In this document: positions 1 through 6,455 of the stretch, piece by piece
Position numbering within the stretch: position 1 is the first letter of the stretch
Layout of the letters: the number at the start of each line of letters is the position of its first letter
DNA from: an uncultured Clostridia bacterium
Lineage (GTDB): Bacteria > Bacillota > Clostridia > Oscillospirales > Ruminococcaceae
NCBI GenBank assembly: GCA_947630315.1
Contig: CANRHA010000010.1
Coordinates: forward strand, 1 to 16,737
Direction of reading: 5' to 3'
Length of the DNA: 16,737 nt
Program-made: the position numbers and the translations under genes
Notes under the pieces: model-generated
The model's input: the letters and a program-made list of their open reading frames with translations, nothing else
Told to the model about the DNA's origin: nothing
Database searches by the model: none

Positions 1-796
1 TGCACAGCCTAACGGCGGCCTCCGAGAGCGGGATAATCCTCGCCGAAAGCCCGCTTTTCGGGCTGCCGATCACCACCTTTGTCTTGCCGCCCTCGCCGCT
101 GTTTTTTATCCTCTGCATCGTCGCGCTCACCTTTATCGTGCGATCCCTCAGCGAAATATTCTCCCACTTAAGCGCGCATAGCTCGCCTATCCGCAGGCCG
201 GTGAACATCGCGAGCAAAACGCCGAATTTGCAGGCGTCGAGATCCTCGGAAAGCGCCGAAATAAGCCTTTGCTGCTCGTCGAGCGAGAGCACGCGGGCTT
301 CTTTTTTTATATCCTTTGGATATGAAAACTCCGGCTCGGTCAGCCCCTGCGGGAGCTGTTTTGACGCGTATTTCAGCGCCAGCCTCAGAACGATCAGAAT
401 GTCCTTGACCGTCTTTGGGGCGAGACCCTCGTCAAGAAGCGCAGAGGTGAACCCTGCGACGGTCTCCTCGGTTATGTACTGCGGCAGATGCCGTCCGAGC
501 CGCGGTTTTATGTGGTTTTCAACAGCGGTCCGGTACCGGCAGACGGTGGATTCTTTGAGCCGCGGGGCGCATGTTCGCAGCCATTCGTCACAGAAAAACC
601 CGAGGTTCTGTGAGCTTCGCGGTATCCTGGCGGGCAGGGGAGCCGCGTCTTTTATCGCCGATACCTTTTCCTTGGCTTCTTTGTAGGTCTTTCCGTAGCA
701 AAACCCATAGATTATCCTGCCCGATTCCTCGCGGGAACGGATAAAACGGGCCTCCCAACGGCCGTCTTTGCGTCTGAAAATGTTTTCGCCTTTCAT
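1..796 (-). CDS. Tyrosine recombinase (phage-type integrase), C-terminus beyond window
   Basis: Site-specific recombinase that cuts and rejoins DNA through a catalytic tyrosine. The visible 265 residues start at the ATG at 796-794, preceded by a strong AAGGAGG site. Residues about 5-50 look like the AP2-like arm-binding domain (FRRKDGRWEARF, then GKTYKEAKEKV). Residues about 65-150 form the SAM-like core-binding domain. The catalytic domain begins near 165 and contains TGLRIGELCALKW (catalytic Arg202) and the beta-hairpin lysine in GSPKSGLSARIIPL (about Lys247). The HxxR box and the tyrosine lie past the left edge, so integrity cannot be judged. It is divergent from the polysaccharide operon, which allows either a resident mobile element or a recombinase acting on the locus. 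Codon use is GC-rich like the flanks, not like the AT-rich middle. The family call is secure; the role is inference. Confidence 0.93.
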   Translation of the reverse strand, partial: MKGENIFRRKDGRWEARFIRSREESGRIIYGFCYGKTYKEAKEKVSAIKDAAPLPARIPRSSQNLGFFCDEWLRTCAPRLKESTVCRYRTAVENHIKPRLGRHLPQYITEETVAGFTSALLDEGLAPKTVKDILIVLRLALKYASKQLPQGLTEPEFSYPKDIKKEARVLSLDEQQRLISALSEDLDACKFGVLLAMFTGLRIGELCALKWENISLRDRTIKVSATMQRIKNSGEGGKTKVVIGSPKSGLSARIIPLSEAAVRLC

Positions 797-835
797 TGTG
801 CGTCCTCCTTAAAAAAGTATTGTAATTAAGAAGTG

Positions 836-977
836 ACGTTTTGAGGCGAATTTTGACGGAACCTGAGGCTTGAAAATGCAGATTTTTATCTAAAAGCAGT
901 TAAATTTTGGGTGATTCTTCATAAAATATCGCTGAATTTTTAGAAATTTAAAAATAAGTATTGCAATTTTCTGAGGC
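836..977. repeat. Repeated TGAGGC motif around the promoter
   Basis: TGAGGC occurs in direct orientation at 842-847, 864-869 and 972-977. The last copy lies inside the spacer of the promoter at 961-989. The first two are 22 bp apart, about two helical turns. An extended copy, TTGAGGCG (841-848), recurs inverted as CGCCTCAA at 1180-1187. These could be operator or recombinase-binding sites, but six bases is short and chance is possible. Confidence 0.35.
936..955. repeat. 7-bp A/T inverted repeat upstream of the -35
   Basis: ATTTTTA (936-942) and TAAAAAT (949-955) form a perfect inverted repeat with a 6-base spacer, ending five bases before the -35 hexamer. It may be an UP-like A/T element or an operator. 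In such AT-rich DNA it could also be fortuitous. Confidence 0.35.
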
Positions 978-989
978 ATGTGATATAAT
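961..989 (+). promoter_or_regulatory. Near-consensus sigma-A-type promoter of the polysaccharide locus
   Basis: The -35 hexamer TTGCAA (961-966) and -10 hexamer TATAAT (984-989) are separated by exactly 17 bases. This is the best promoter seen in the window. Transcription would start near 995-997, leaving a leader of about 795 nt before the first coding gene. It points toward the operon and away from the recombinase gene. Confidence 0.75.
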
Positions 990-1193
990 GCAACAGTAAT
1001 TAGCTTTGTATAAGCAAAGCTATGGCGATTGCCCGAAATGAGAGAAATATTTTGCGATGACCCGGTCTCGGGCCATCCGCTCGGCTACGCTCTCTTTTCG
1101 GAGGGCGCACTGTTGTTGCCCTACCCTGAACATGCCCCGCCCGGCACGTTGCTGATTTTTTGAGGATTTTTGGAGATCCCGCCTCAAGTCAAC

Positions 1194-1218
1194 ATTTTAT
1201 GCGGGGGGGGGGTAAAAT
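1194..1218 (+). repeat. Ten-G homopolymer within a 6-bp inverted repeat
   Basis: A run of exactly ten Gs (1203-1212) lies between ATTTTA (1194-1199) and TAAAAT (1213-1218), which are perfect inverted repeats. It is the only long G run in the window and lies in otherwise mixed-composition DNA. Tracts of this length are prone to slipped-strand mispairing, so length may vary between cells. It sits eight bases upstream of the -10-like TATAAT at 1221-1226. Confidence 0.85.
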
Positions 1219-1220
1219 CT

Positions 1221-1226
1221 TATAAT
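1221..1226 (+). promoter_or_regulatory. Possible second -10 element downstream of the poly-G tract
   Basis: TATAAT is a perfect -10 hexamer, but no good -35 lies 16-18 bases upstream. The best candidates (TTTTAT at 1195-1200, TCAACA at 1189-1194) are weak and too far away at the present G-tract length; fewer Gs would bring them closer. Activity is therefore uncertain and could depend on tract length. Confidence 0.3.
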
Positions 1227-1757
1227 GTCAGAGTATGGAAGCGTGAAACCATCGGCAGGGGAGACCCGGAAGCGCCGAGAGGGGATTTTCCAACATTTGC
1301 GGGTTGCGAAAGCCCGGTGAGACAGATATAATCGTACATGGACTGCAACAGGGCGTGAAAAGGAAAAATCTGCCGTTATGACGAAAAAACGGTTGCCGAG
1401 AAGCCGGGAACAGATTTCGGAGAAAAACTACGAGGAAATGATTTTGTGAAACCGCCGCAAATTTGCCGAAACTTGAACGGTAACATGGCAGGACAGGACC
1501 CCGGGCCGAATCCGCGAGGAGATTGCAGACGGAAATATATGGGATTTGCGTGCCTGCAAATGAGCTGCGACAGGGGATTGACATGGAAAAAGTTGTCAGA
1601 ATCCTGCGCGAAATATTGAAAAGCTGACGGACATGCCGGGTAAAGTGATGATTTCGGAAAAATACTAAGCTTTTTGGATTTGATAATATTATGTAAATTC
1701 GACGGATTTTGAAAGTTGATATGGGCGGACAAGCCCCGAAATGACGTAAATGCGATG

Positions 1758-1785
1758 GCCGGTGCCAGCCCCGGCAGAGATTTTT
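1758..1785 (+). terminator. Hairpin plus short U-run just before the first gene; possible attenuator
   Basis: GCCGG (1758-1762) and CCGGC (1771-1775) form a five-pair GC stem with an eight-base loop, followed after five bases by TTTTT (1781-1785). The gap before the U-run and the short stem make a weak intrinsic terminator. Its place immediately before the start codon at 1791 suits a leader attenuator or a structure limiting ribosome access. The first gene has no clear Shine-Dalgarno sequence nearby. Confidence 0.35.
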
Positions 1786-1790
1786 AAAAG

Positions 1791-2606
1791 ATGGTGATGG
1801 ATTTGAGTGAGGAAAGGAATGGCACGCTGCTTTTGGAGCGAGAGGCCAAGGCGGAGGAGCGAGTCGGAACCGTGGCCGTGCAGGCGGCGGAAATAACGCT
1901 TGAGCCTCGGACGGATGTTTACGCGGGCGCGGCGCCGGAGATCAAAAACCGGCCGGTTTACGCCTTCTTCAAGTGCTTGGCCGACTTCGTGCTATCGCTT
2001 ATTGCAAGCGTTATCCTGCTGATCCCGATGGCGATTGTCGCCCTCGCGATCATGATCAAAGACCCGGGTAATCCCTTCTACATACAAACTCGCGTTGGGA
2101 AAAACGGCAAAGAATTAAAAATCCTTAAATTCAGAACAATGCGAAAGGGTGCTGACAAGCTTGAAAACATGCTCACACCCGAGCAGCTTGAAGAATACAA
2201 GCGTGAATACAAGCTTGACGACGACCCAAGGCTGATCAGTTACAAGAAGCCTGGCGACGGTAAAACCTGTTTTGGCGCGAGGTTAAGACAGCTTTCGATC
2301 GACGAGCTCCCGCAAATCGTCTGGAACATCTGTTTAAAAGGGGATATGTCTTTGGTCGGACCGAGACCGATCCTCAAAGAAGAATTGGAAAGATACTACA
2401 CTCCCGAGCAGCAAGAAGCGCTTTTGTCGGTGAAACCGGGGCTGACCGGCTACTGGCAGGCGTATGCGCGAAATAACGCGCTTTACGATACCGGTGAGCG
2501 GCAGAAAATGGAGCTCTACTACATAGAAAACCGTTCAGCGACGCTTGATATAAAAATAGTTTTTGCTACAGCACTTGCTGTGCTTAAAAAGAATGGAGCG
2601 AAGTAA
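1791..2606 (+). CDS. Polyprenyl-phosphate phosphoglycosyl transferase (initiating sugar transferase)
   Basis: Membrane enzyme that moves a sugar-1-phosphate from a nucleotide sugar to undecaprenyl phosphate, the first step of the repeat unit. It is a short bacterial sugar transferase (PF02397; WcaJ/PglC catalytic core without the extra WcaJ membrane domain). A hydrophobic segment at about 65-90 ends in DPGNPF, as in the re-entrant helix of the family. QTRVGKNGKELKILKFRTM follows at 99-117, the catalytic Asp-Glu dyad lies in SIDELPQ (171-172), then GDMSLVGPRP (184-193) and GLTGYWQAYARN (217-228). Residues 1-55 form an acidic extension outside the core. ATG 1791 is the earliest possible start because TAA precedes it in frame; no strong ribosome binding site is visible. 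The substrate is unknown. It ends three bases before manC. Confidence 0.93.
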   Translation: MVMDLSEERNGTLLLEREAKAEERVGTVAVQAAEITLEPRTDVYAGAAPEIKNRPVYAFFKCLADFVLSLIASVILLIPMAIVALAIMIKDPGNPFYIQTRVGKNGKELKILKFRTMRKGADKLENMLTPEQLEEYKREYKLDDDPRLISYKKPGDGKTCFGARLRQLSIDELPQIVWNICLKGDMSLVGPRPILKEELERYYTPEQQEALLSVKPGLTGYWQAYARNNALYDTGERQKMELYYIENRSATLDIKIVFATALAVLKKNGAK

Positions 2607-2609
2607 TTT

Positions 2610-3935
2610 ATGAATTCTTTGAACATCATTCTCCTCTCCGGCGGGTCGGGAACGCGGTTGTGGCCGCTGTCAAACGAAATCCGCTCGAAACAGTTTATAA
2701 AGTTATTCAAAATCGGCAGCTCGGACGAGCCGTATGAGTCGATGGTTCAGCGGGTTTATCGCCAAATCACGTCGGTCTCGCCGTCTGCTTCGGTCACGAT
2801 CGCAACCTCAAAATCGCAGGTTTCGGCGATCAAAAACCAGCTCGGCTCAAGGGCCTCGGTTTGTGTTGAGCCATGCCGCCGCGACACTTTCCCGGCAATC
2901 GCTTTGGCTGCGGCATTTCTGCATGATGTCAAGGGCGTTAGCCTCGACGACCCCGTCGTGGTCTGCCCGGTCGACCCATATGTGGAAAATTCTTACTATG
3001 AGGCGGTAGCCGAGCTTGCCAATCTTGCGGCATCAGGCGGTACAAATCTCACTTTGATGGGTATCGAGCCTACTTATCCCTCCGAAAAATATGGGTACAT
3101 AATTCCTGCGACATCACAAAACTTTAGTCCTGTTTCGGAATTTAAGGAGAAGCCGACTGCCGAAAAAGCTGAGGAATATATCAACCGCGGAGCGCTCTGG
3201 AATGCCGGAGTATTTGCATTTAAGCTCGGATATATCATCAATAAATCCCACGAAATTATTGATTACACTGATTACAACGACCTCTTTAATAAATATGAGG
3301 ATTTGTCAAAAATAAGCTTCGACTATGCCGTCGTTGAGAAGGAGCCGAGCATTCAGGTCATGCGGTACGTGGGCGAGTGGAAGGACATCGGCACTTGGAA
3401 TATGCTGGCAGAGGTCATGACCGAACCAACCAAGGGAAACACGTTGCTGGACGACACTTGCGAGAATACAAATGTAATTAACGAGCTTGACATTCCTGTG
3501 CTCGGCATGGGCCTGAAAGATCTTATTATCGCGGTTTCGGGCGACGGGATTTTGGTCGCGGATAAGGAGCGAAGCGGCTACATGAAGCCGTACGTCGAAA
3601 AGATAAGCACCGAAATTAAATTTGCCGAAAAGAGCTGGGGAACGTATACGGTGATCGACGCTCAGCCGGGCGCGATGACAGTCAAAATCGCCCTTAAAGC
3701 CGGCGGCAAGATGACATATCACAGCCACGAGCTGAGGAACGAATGTTGGAACATCATCAGCGGCGAGGGCGAAGCGGTTGTTGATGGGGAGACGATTCCC
3801 GTTACAAAGGGCAGCACCGTTGCAATTCCGAGAGGTAAAAAGCACACCCTGCTTGCCAAGACCGACATGATGGTCATTGAGGTGCAGACGGGTGAAGAGA
3901 TTAGTAAAGAGGATAAAATAATTGTGAGGAGATAA
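2610..3935 (+). CDS. manC: Mannose-1-phosphate guanylyltransferase with C-terminal cupin domain
   Basis: Makes GDP-mannose from GTP and mannose-1-phosphate in the cytoplasm, feeding Gmd further down the locus. The nucleotidyltransferase signature LSGGSGTRLWPLS is at 9-21, followed by SKQF where most homologues have PKQF. The GVFAFK-type sugar-site segment (WNAGVFAFK) is near 197-205. Residues about 335-441 are a cupin of the mannose-6-phosphate isomerase type, with HSHELRNECW and PRGKKHTL. The length, 441 residues, is slightly short of the usual 460-480 for bifunctional ManC/AlgA enzymes, so isomerase activity is not assured. The ATG follows GGAG (2595-2598) by eleven bases. Base composition matches the GC-richer flank, and the gene marks the left edge of the AT-rich cassette. 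Confidence 0.93.
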   Translation: MNSLNIILLSGGSGTRLWPLSNEIRSKQFIKLFKIGSSDEPYESMVQRVYRQITSVSPSASVTIATSKSQVSAIKNQLGSRASVCVEPCRRDTFPAIALAAAFLHDVKGVSLDDPVVVCPVDPYVENSYYEAVAELANLAASGGTNLTLMGIEPTYPSEKYGYIIPATSQNFSPVSEFKEKPTAEKAEEYINRGALWNAGVFAFKLGYIINKSHEIIDYTDYNDLFNKYEDLSKISFDYAVVEKEPSIQVMRYVGEWKDIGTWNMLAEVMTEPTKGNTLLDDTCENTNVINELDIPVLGMGLKDLIIAVSGDGILVADKERSGYMKPYVEKISTEIKFAEKSWGTYTVIDAQPGAMTVKIALKAGGKMTYHSHELRNECWNIISGEGEAVVDGETIPVTKGSTVAIPRGKKHTLLAKTDMMVIEVQTGEEISKEDKIIVRR

Positions 3936-3937
3936 AT

Positions 3938-3961
3938 ATGAAAAAGTCTTTTTTGATTTAA
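3938..3961 (+). pseudogene. Seven-codon mini-ORF with strong RBS at left cassette junction
   Basis: ATG at 3938 is preceded by GAGGAGA at ideal spacing, but reads only MKKSFLI before TAA at 3959-3961, inside an abrupt drop in GC. The well-placed ribosome binding site suggests this was the start of a gene whose body has been replaced. A true leader peptide is possible but nothing else supports it. The interpretation as an N-terminal scar is inference. Confidence 0.45.
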
Positions 3962-4015
3962 CAGTTAATGCAAGATCATAAAAGTTTATTATTTAAATTG
4001 AATGGAGTAAGCGAA

Positions 4016-5266
4016 ATGAAAAAATTATTATACATTAGTAATAGAATTTTTTGGCCGCCGGTAGATGGGCATAAAGCTGAAATGTTTCATTATTGTCGAG
4101 GGCTTCATGAAAAGTACAGTTATGATGTTGATGTTTATGCTTTTGACAAATCAGAGCATTTGTCCGAAAAACCACCTTTTATTAACAATGTGATGCTGGC
4201 ATCTGCTGTTGGTAAAATTGAAATGATTAAAAACTTAGTACTTAAATCTTTTATATCAAGCCCTAAGTGGCCGTTGCAGTGTTCTTTATATTTCAGTAAG
4301 AATAATTGCAAAGAAATATCTCGCATAATAGAAGATAATAAATATGACGCCGTAATAGTTGATATGATCAGACTTGCGCCGTATTATGCCGCATTAAATA
4401 AATTTTCATGCAATAAAATACTCGATATTGATGATATGCTGTCAAAAAGATATGAGCGTCAATTAAATTCGCTTTCGGATAAAACTAATATTGCTGGGAA
4501 TTATCAACAGAACCTACCGGGTATAATTCAAAAAGCTTTAAAATGTACCTTAATAAAGAAATTTGTTTTAAAAATAGAGATACCTAGAATGAGAAACGCC
4601 GAAAAGTATTATTCGGAGCTATATGACAAGGTAGTATTAGTGTCGGAGATTGAAACAGAGGAATTTAACAAGAAATACGGTGCAGACAAAGCAGTTACCG
4701 TAAGTTTGGGAGTAGACTATGGATATTATTCTCAAAATTTAAATGTCAAAAAGATTCAGGGCAGAGCGGTTTTTGTGGGGAATATTGCAACGCCTGCTAA
4801 TGCGGATTCAATACGAATGATTGCACGAGATATTGTACCGCTTTGCAAAAGATTGGAAAGCTTTGTATGCATTGGAAACTGTCCTGATGAAATAGCTGAT
4901 GAGTTCAAGAGTATAGAAAAAATACGATTTATTGGTAAGGTGGATGATTTAAGGCAATATGCAGAAGAAGGTACTGTTTTTCTTGCTCCGCTTGCCTATG
5001 GAACTGGAATAAAAACAAAGATACTGGAAGCAATGGCTATGGGATTGCCAGTTGTCACGAATTCTATCGGCGCAGAGGGAATATGGGCAGAAAACGGTAA
5101 GCATTGGATAGTCAGCGATGAGCCCAAGGATATAGCAAGGCATGTCGATGAGCTGATGATTTCGCAGGAAAAATGTGATGAGCTTGGGCAAAATGCAAAG
5201 AAGTTTATTGAAGAAAACTTCCAGTGGGATATTATTTTTGAGCAGTTTAAAAAGCTGGAGCTATGA
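4016..5266 (+). CDS. GT4-type glycosyltransferase (GT-B fold)
   Basis: Cytoplasmic or membrane-associated glycosyltransferase that adds a sugar to the lipid-linked repeat unit; donor and linkage unknown. I chose ATG 4016 (416 residues) rather than the in-frame ATG 48 bases upstream. GGAG lies eight to eleven bases before it, and MKKLLYISNRIFWPPVDGHK is the typical N-terminus, with the acceptor-side loop after strand 1. The C-terminal Rossmann domain has AVFVGNIATPAN and the donor-binding stretch GIKTKILEAMAMGLPVVTNS (about 328-347). It ends with the family tail helix NFQWDIIFEQFKKLEL. Composition is AT-rich, unlike manC just upstream, and it is the first intact gene of the variable cassette. 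It is separated by about 30 bp from the next glycosyltransferase gene. Confidence 0.9.
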   Translation: MKKLLYISNRIFWPPVDGHKAEMFHYCRGLHEKYSYDVDVYAFDKSEHLSEKPPFINNVMLASAVGKIEMIKNLVLKSFISSPKWPLQCSLYFSKNNCKEISRIIEDNKYDAVIVDMIRLAPYYAALNKFSCNKILDIDDMLSKRYERQLNSLSDKTNIAGNYQQNLPGIIQKALKCTLIKKFVLKIEIPRMRNAEKYYSELYDKVVLVSEIETEEFNKKYGADKAVTVSLGVDYGYYSQNLNVKKIQGRAVFVGNIATPANADSIRMIARDIVPLCKRLESFVCIGNCPDEIADEFKSIEKIRFIGKVDDLRQYAEEGTVFLAPLAYGTGIKTKILEAMAMGLPVVTNSIGAEGIWAENGKHWIVSDEPKDIARHVDELMISQEKCDELGQNAKKFIEENFQWDIIFEQFKKLEL

Positions 5267-5295
5267 TAAAAAGTTTAAAAAGAGGGCCGTGAGAA

Positions 5296-6378
5296 GTGAT
5301 GAAAATTCTAATAGACGACGGAATGCAGATAAAAGTTGGAACAGGTATAGGAATTTACAGTTTAAATCTGTTTAATTCACTCAAAATGGCGCTGGGGCAA
5401 GAAAATGTAGATGTTTTGGAATTTGATAAAATAAAGAAGTCGAGGAAAGCAGCGAGACTTCTATATTTGTTCTACATAAATTCAAAAGCATATATAAAAA
5501 AGTGTGAAGAGTTTGATATAGTTCATTTCACAAATTTTGTCATTCCGATTAGACGCTCAAAAAAAGTAAAATATGCTGTTACAATACATGATATGGTGGC
5601 TTTTCTCTATCCGAAATCACTTAACTTTATGTATAGAATGTATAACAGACTTTGCATAAAATATTCTATTAAAAAGGCCGATATGGTTACAACCGTTTCG
5701 AATTCAGTAAAAAAGGAGATAGAAAAGAAATTTCCGAAAGCTAAAAACATTGTGGTTTTGCCTAACGGAATTGATTCAAAAAGCAGTTCTGAAGATGTTG
5801 CCATAGAGCCGCACTATAGTGGCCTGCTCAATGAGAAAAAATATTTTTTGTTTGTGGGAACTGTTGAGAAACGTAAAAATTTGGGAATTCTTATCGAAGC
5901 ATTTATAAAGTATAAAACGGAATGTTCGGATACTCTATATAAGCTTGTGCTGGCAGGTCGTCCGGGAATAGGGTATGACGAGTACAAAAAACTCATTGAT
6001 AATTCATTTTATAGCAAAGACATTATGACAACAGGATATATTTCTGGTGAAGAACGAGATTGGCTATACAAAAATGCAGCAGCATACATTTTCCCTTCTA
6101 TATACGAAGGCTTCGGAATACCTCAGCTCGAGTGTATGGTCAATCATCTGCCTTTAATATGCAGTGATATACCTACCAACCGTGAAATTAGCAAGGACTA
6201 TGGGTTGTTCTTTGATTTAAATGACACAAATAGTCTCGTGAAACAAATAAAAAAAATAGTCGACGGCGAATACGATCATGAAGTTAGAGAGAAAATTGCC
6301 GATTCTATCGTGGAACGTTTCAAATGGGATAATATTGTTAATGAATATATAGATGCTTATAGAAGAACTATAGATTAG
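5296..6378 (+). CDS. GT4-type glycosyltransferase (GT-B fold)
   Basis: A second retaining GT-B glycosyltransferase for repeat-unit assembly; donor unknown. MKILIDDGMQIKVGTGIG at the N-terminus holds the Gly-rich loop of the family. VTTVSNSVKKEI (about 132-143) and FLFVGTVEKRKNLGILIEAF (about 189-208) are typical of GT4 enzymes. The donor-site E-x7-E motif is YEGFGIPQLE (about 270-279), and DIPTNREI follows. The length, about 360 residues, is normal. Start is GTG 5296 (nine bases after AGAGGG at 5281-5286) or ATG 5299 directly after it; the difference is one residue. It lies about 30 bp after the preceding glycosyltransferase and is presumably co-transcribed. Confidence 0.92.
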   Translation: MMKILIDDGMQIKVGTGIGIYSLNLFNSLKMALGQENVDVLEFDKIKKSRKAARLLYLFYINSKAYIKKCEEFDIVHFTNFVIPIRRSKKVKYAVTIHDMVAFLYPKSLNFMYRMYNRLCIKYSIKKADMVTTVSNSVKKEIEKKFPKAKNIVVLPNGIDSKSSSEDVAIEPHYSGLLNEKKYFLFVGTVEKRKNLGILIEAFIKYKTECSDTLYKLVLAGRPGIGYDEYKKLIDNSFYSKDIMTTGYISGEERDWLYKNAAAYIFPSIYEGFGIPQLECMVNHLPLICSDIPTNREISKDYGLFFDLNDTNSLVKQIKKIVDGEYDHEVREKIADSIVERFKWDNIVNEYIDAYRRTID

Positions 6379-6455
6379 CTTAATTAGTGATTGGTTGATT
6401 TGTATTATGAAAGGCAAAAATTTAATGCTTTGTAATTAAGAGTGGGAAGTGCTAT

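Larger units (their letters stand above)
996..1790 (+). ncRNA. Long, strongly structured leader RNA (or separate ncRNA) upstream of the operon
   Basis: No convincing protein gene occupies this stretch, but many helices can be drawn. TAGCTTTG/CAAAGCTA (1001-1008/1015-1022) is a perfect 8-bp hairpin. CCGAAA-T-GAGAG (1033-1044) pairs with CTCTC-T-TTTCGG (1090-1101) with one U-U mismatch. Inside it lie GATG/CATC (1056-1059/1074-1077) and CCCG/CGGG (1061-1064/1069-1072). AGGGC/GCCCT (1102-1106/1118-1122) stacks next to it. Further hairpins are 1160-1165/1182-1187, 1253-1256/1274-1277 enclosing GGG-GAGA-CCC, 1300-1303/1313-1316, 1373-1377/1388-1392, 1544-1549/1556-1561, and a bulged helix 1575-1583/1594-1604. 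I recognise no named riboswitch or RNA family. Long leaders ahead of polysaccharide operons are known targets of processive antitermination (EAR RNA, LoaP), which is a reasonable but unproven reading. Confidence 0.5.

Noticed and set aside
84..686. A 200-codon + strand open frame.
   Set aside because: It is the shadow of the tyrosine recombinase on the other strand, whose domains and ribosome binding site are clear.
1151..1200. Hairpin and T-run at 1155-1187 as a terminator for a separate small RNA starting at 996.
   Set aside because: The T-run (1156-1161) precedes the TTGAGG/CCTCAA stem instead of following it, and only a 4-bp stem lies just upstream, so no proper terminator can be drawn.
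1225..1668. A single + strand frame interrupted only by TGA (1318, 1447, 1474, 1561, 1579) before a TAA at 1666, suggesting TGA recoding or a decaying gene, with pieces such as MTKKRLPRSREQISEKNYEE.
   Set aside because: The strand is purine-rich, which favours TGA over TAA/TAG and also opens long frames on the opposite strand. Other genes here end normally in TGA, so recoding is excluded. No ribosome binding site precedes the ATG, and hairpins explain the stretch better.
1228..1732. Two overlapping - strand open frames of 118 codons each.
   Set aside because: They overlap in different frames, have no ribosome binding site or recognisable motifs, and follow from the scarcity of pyrimidine-containing stop complements on a purine-rich + strand.
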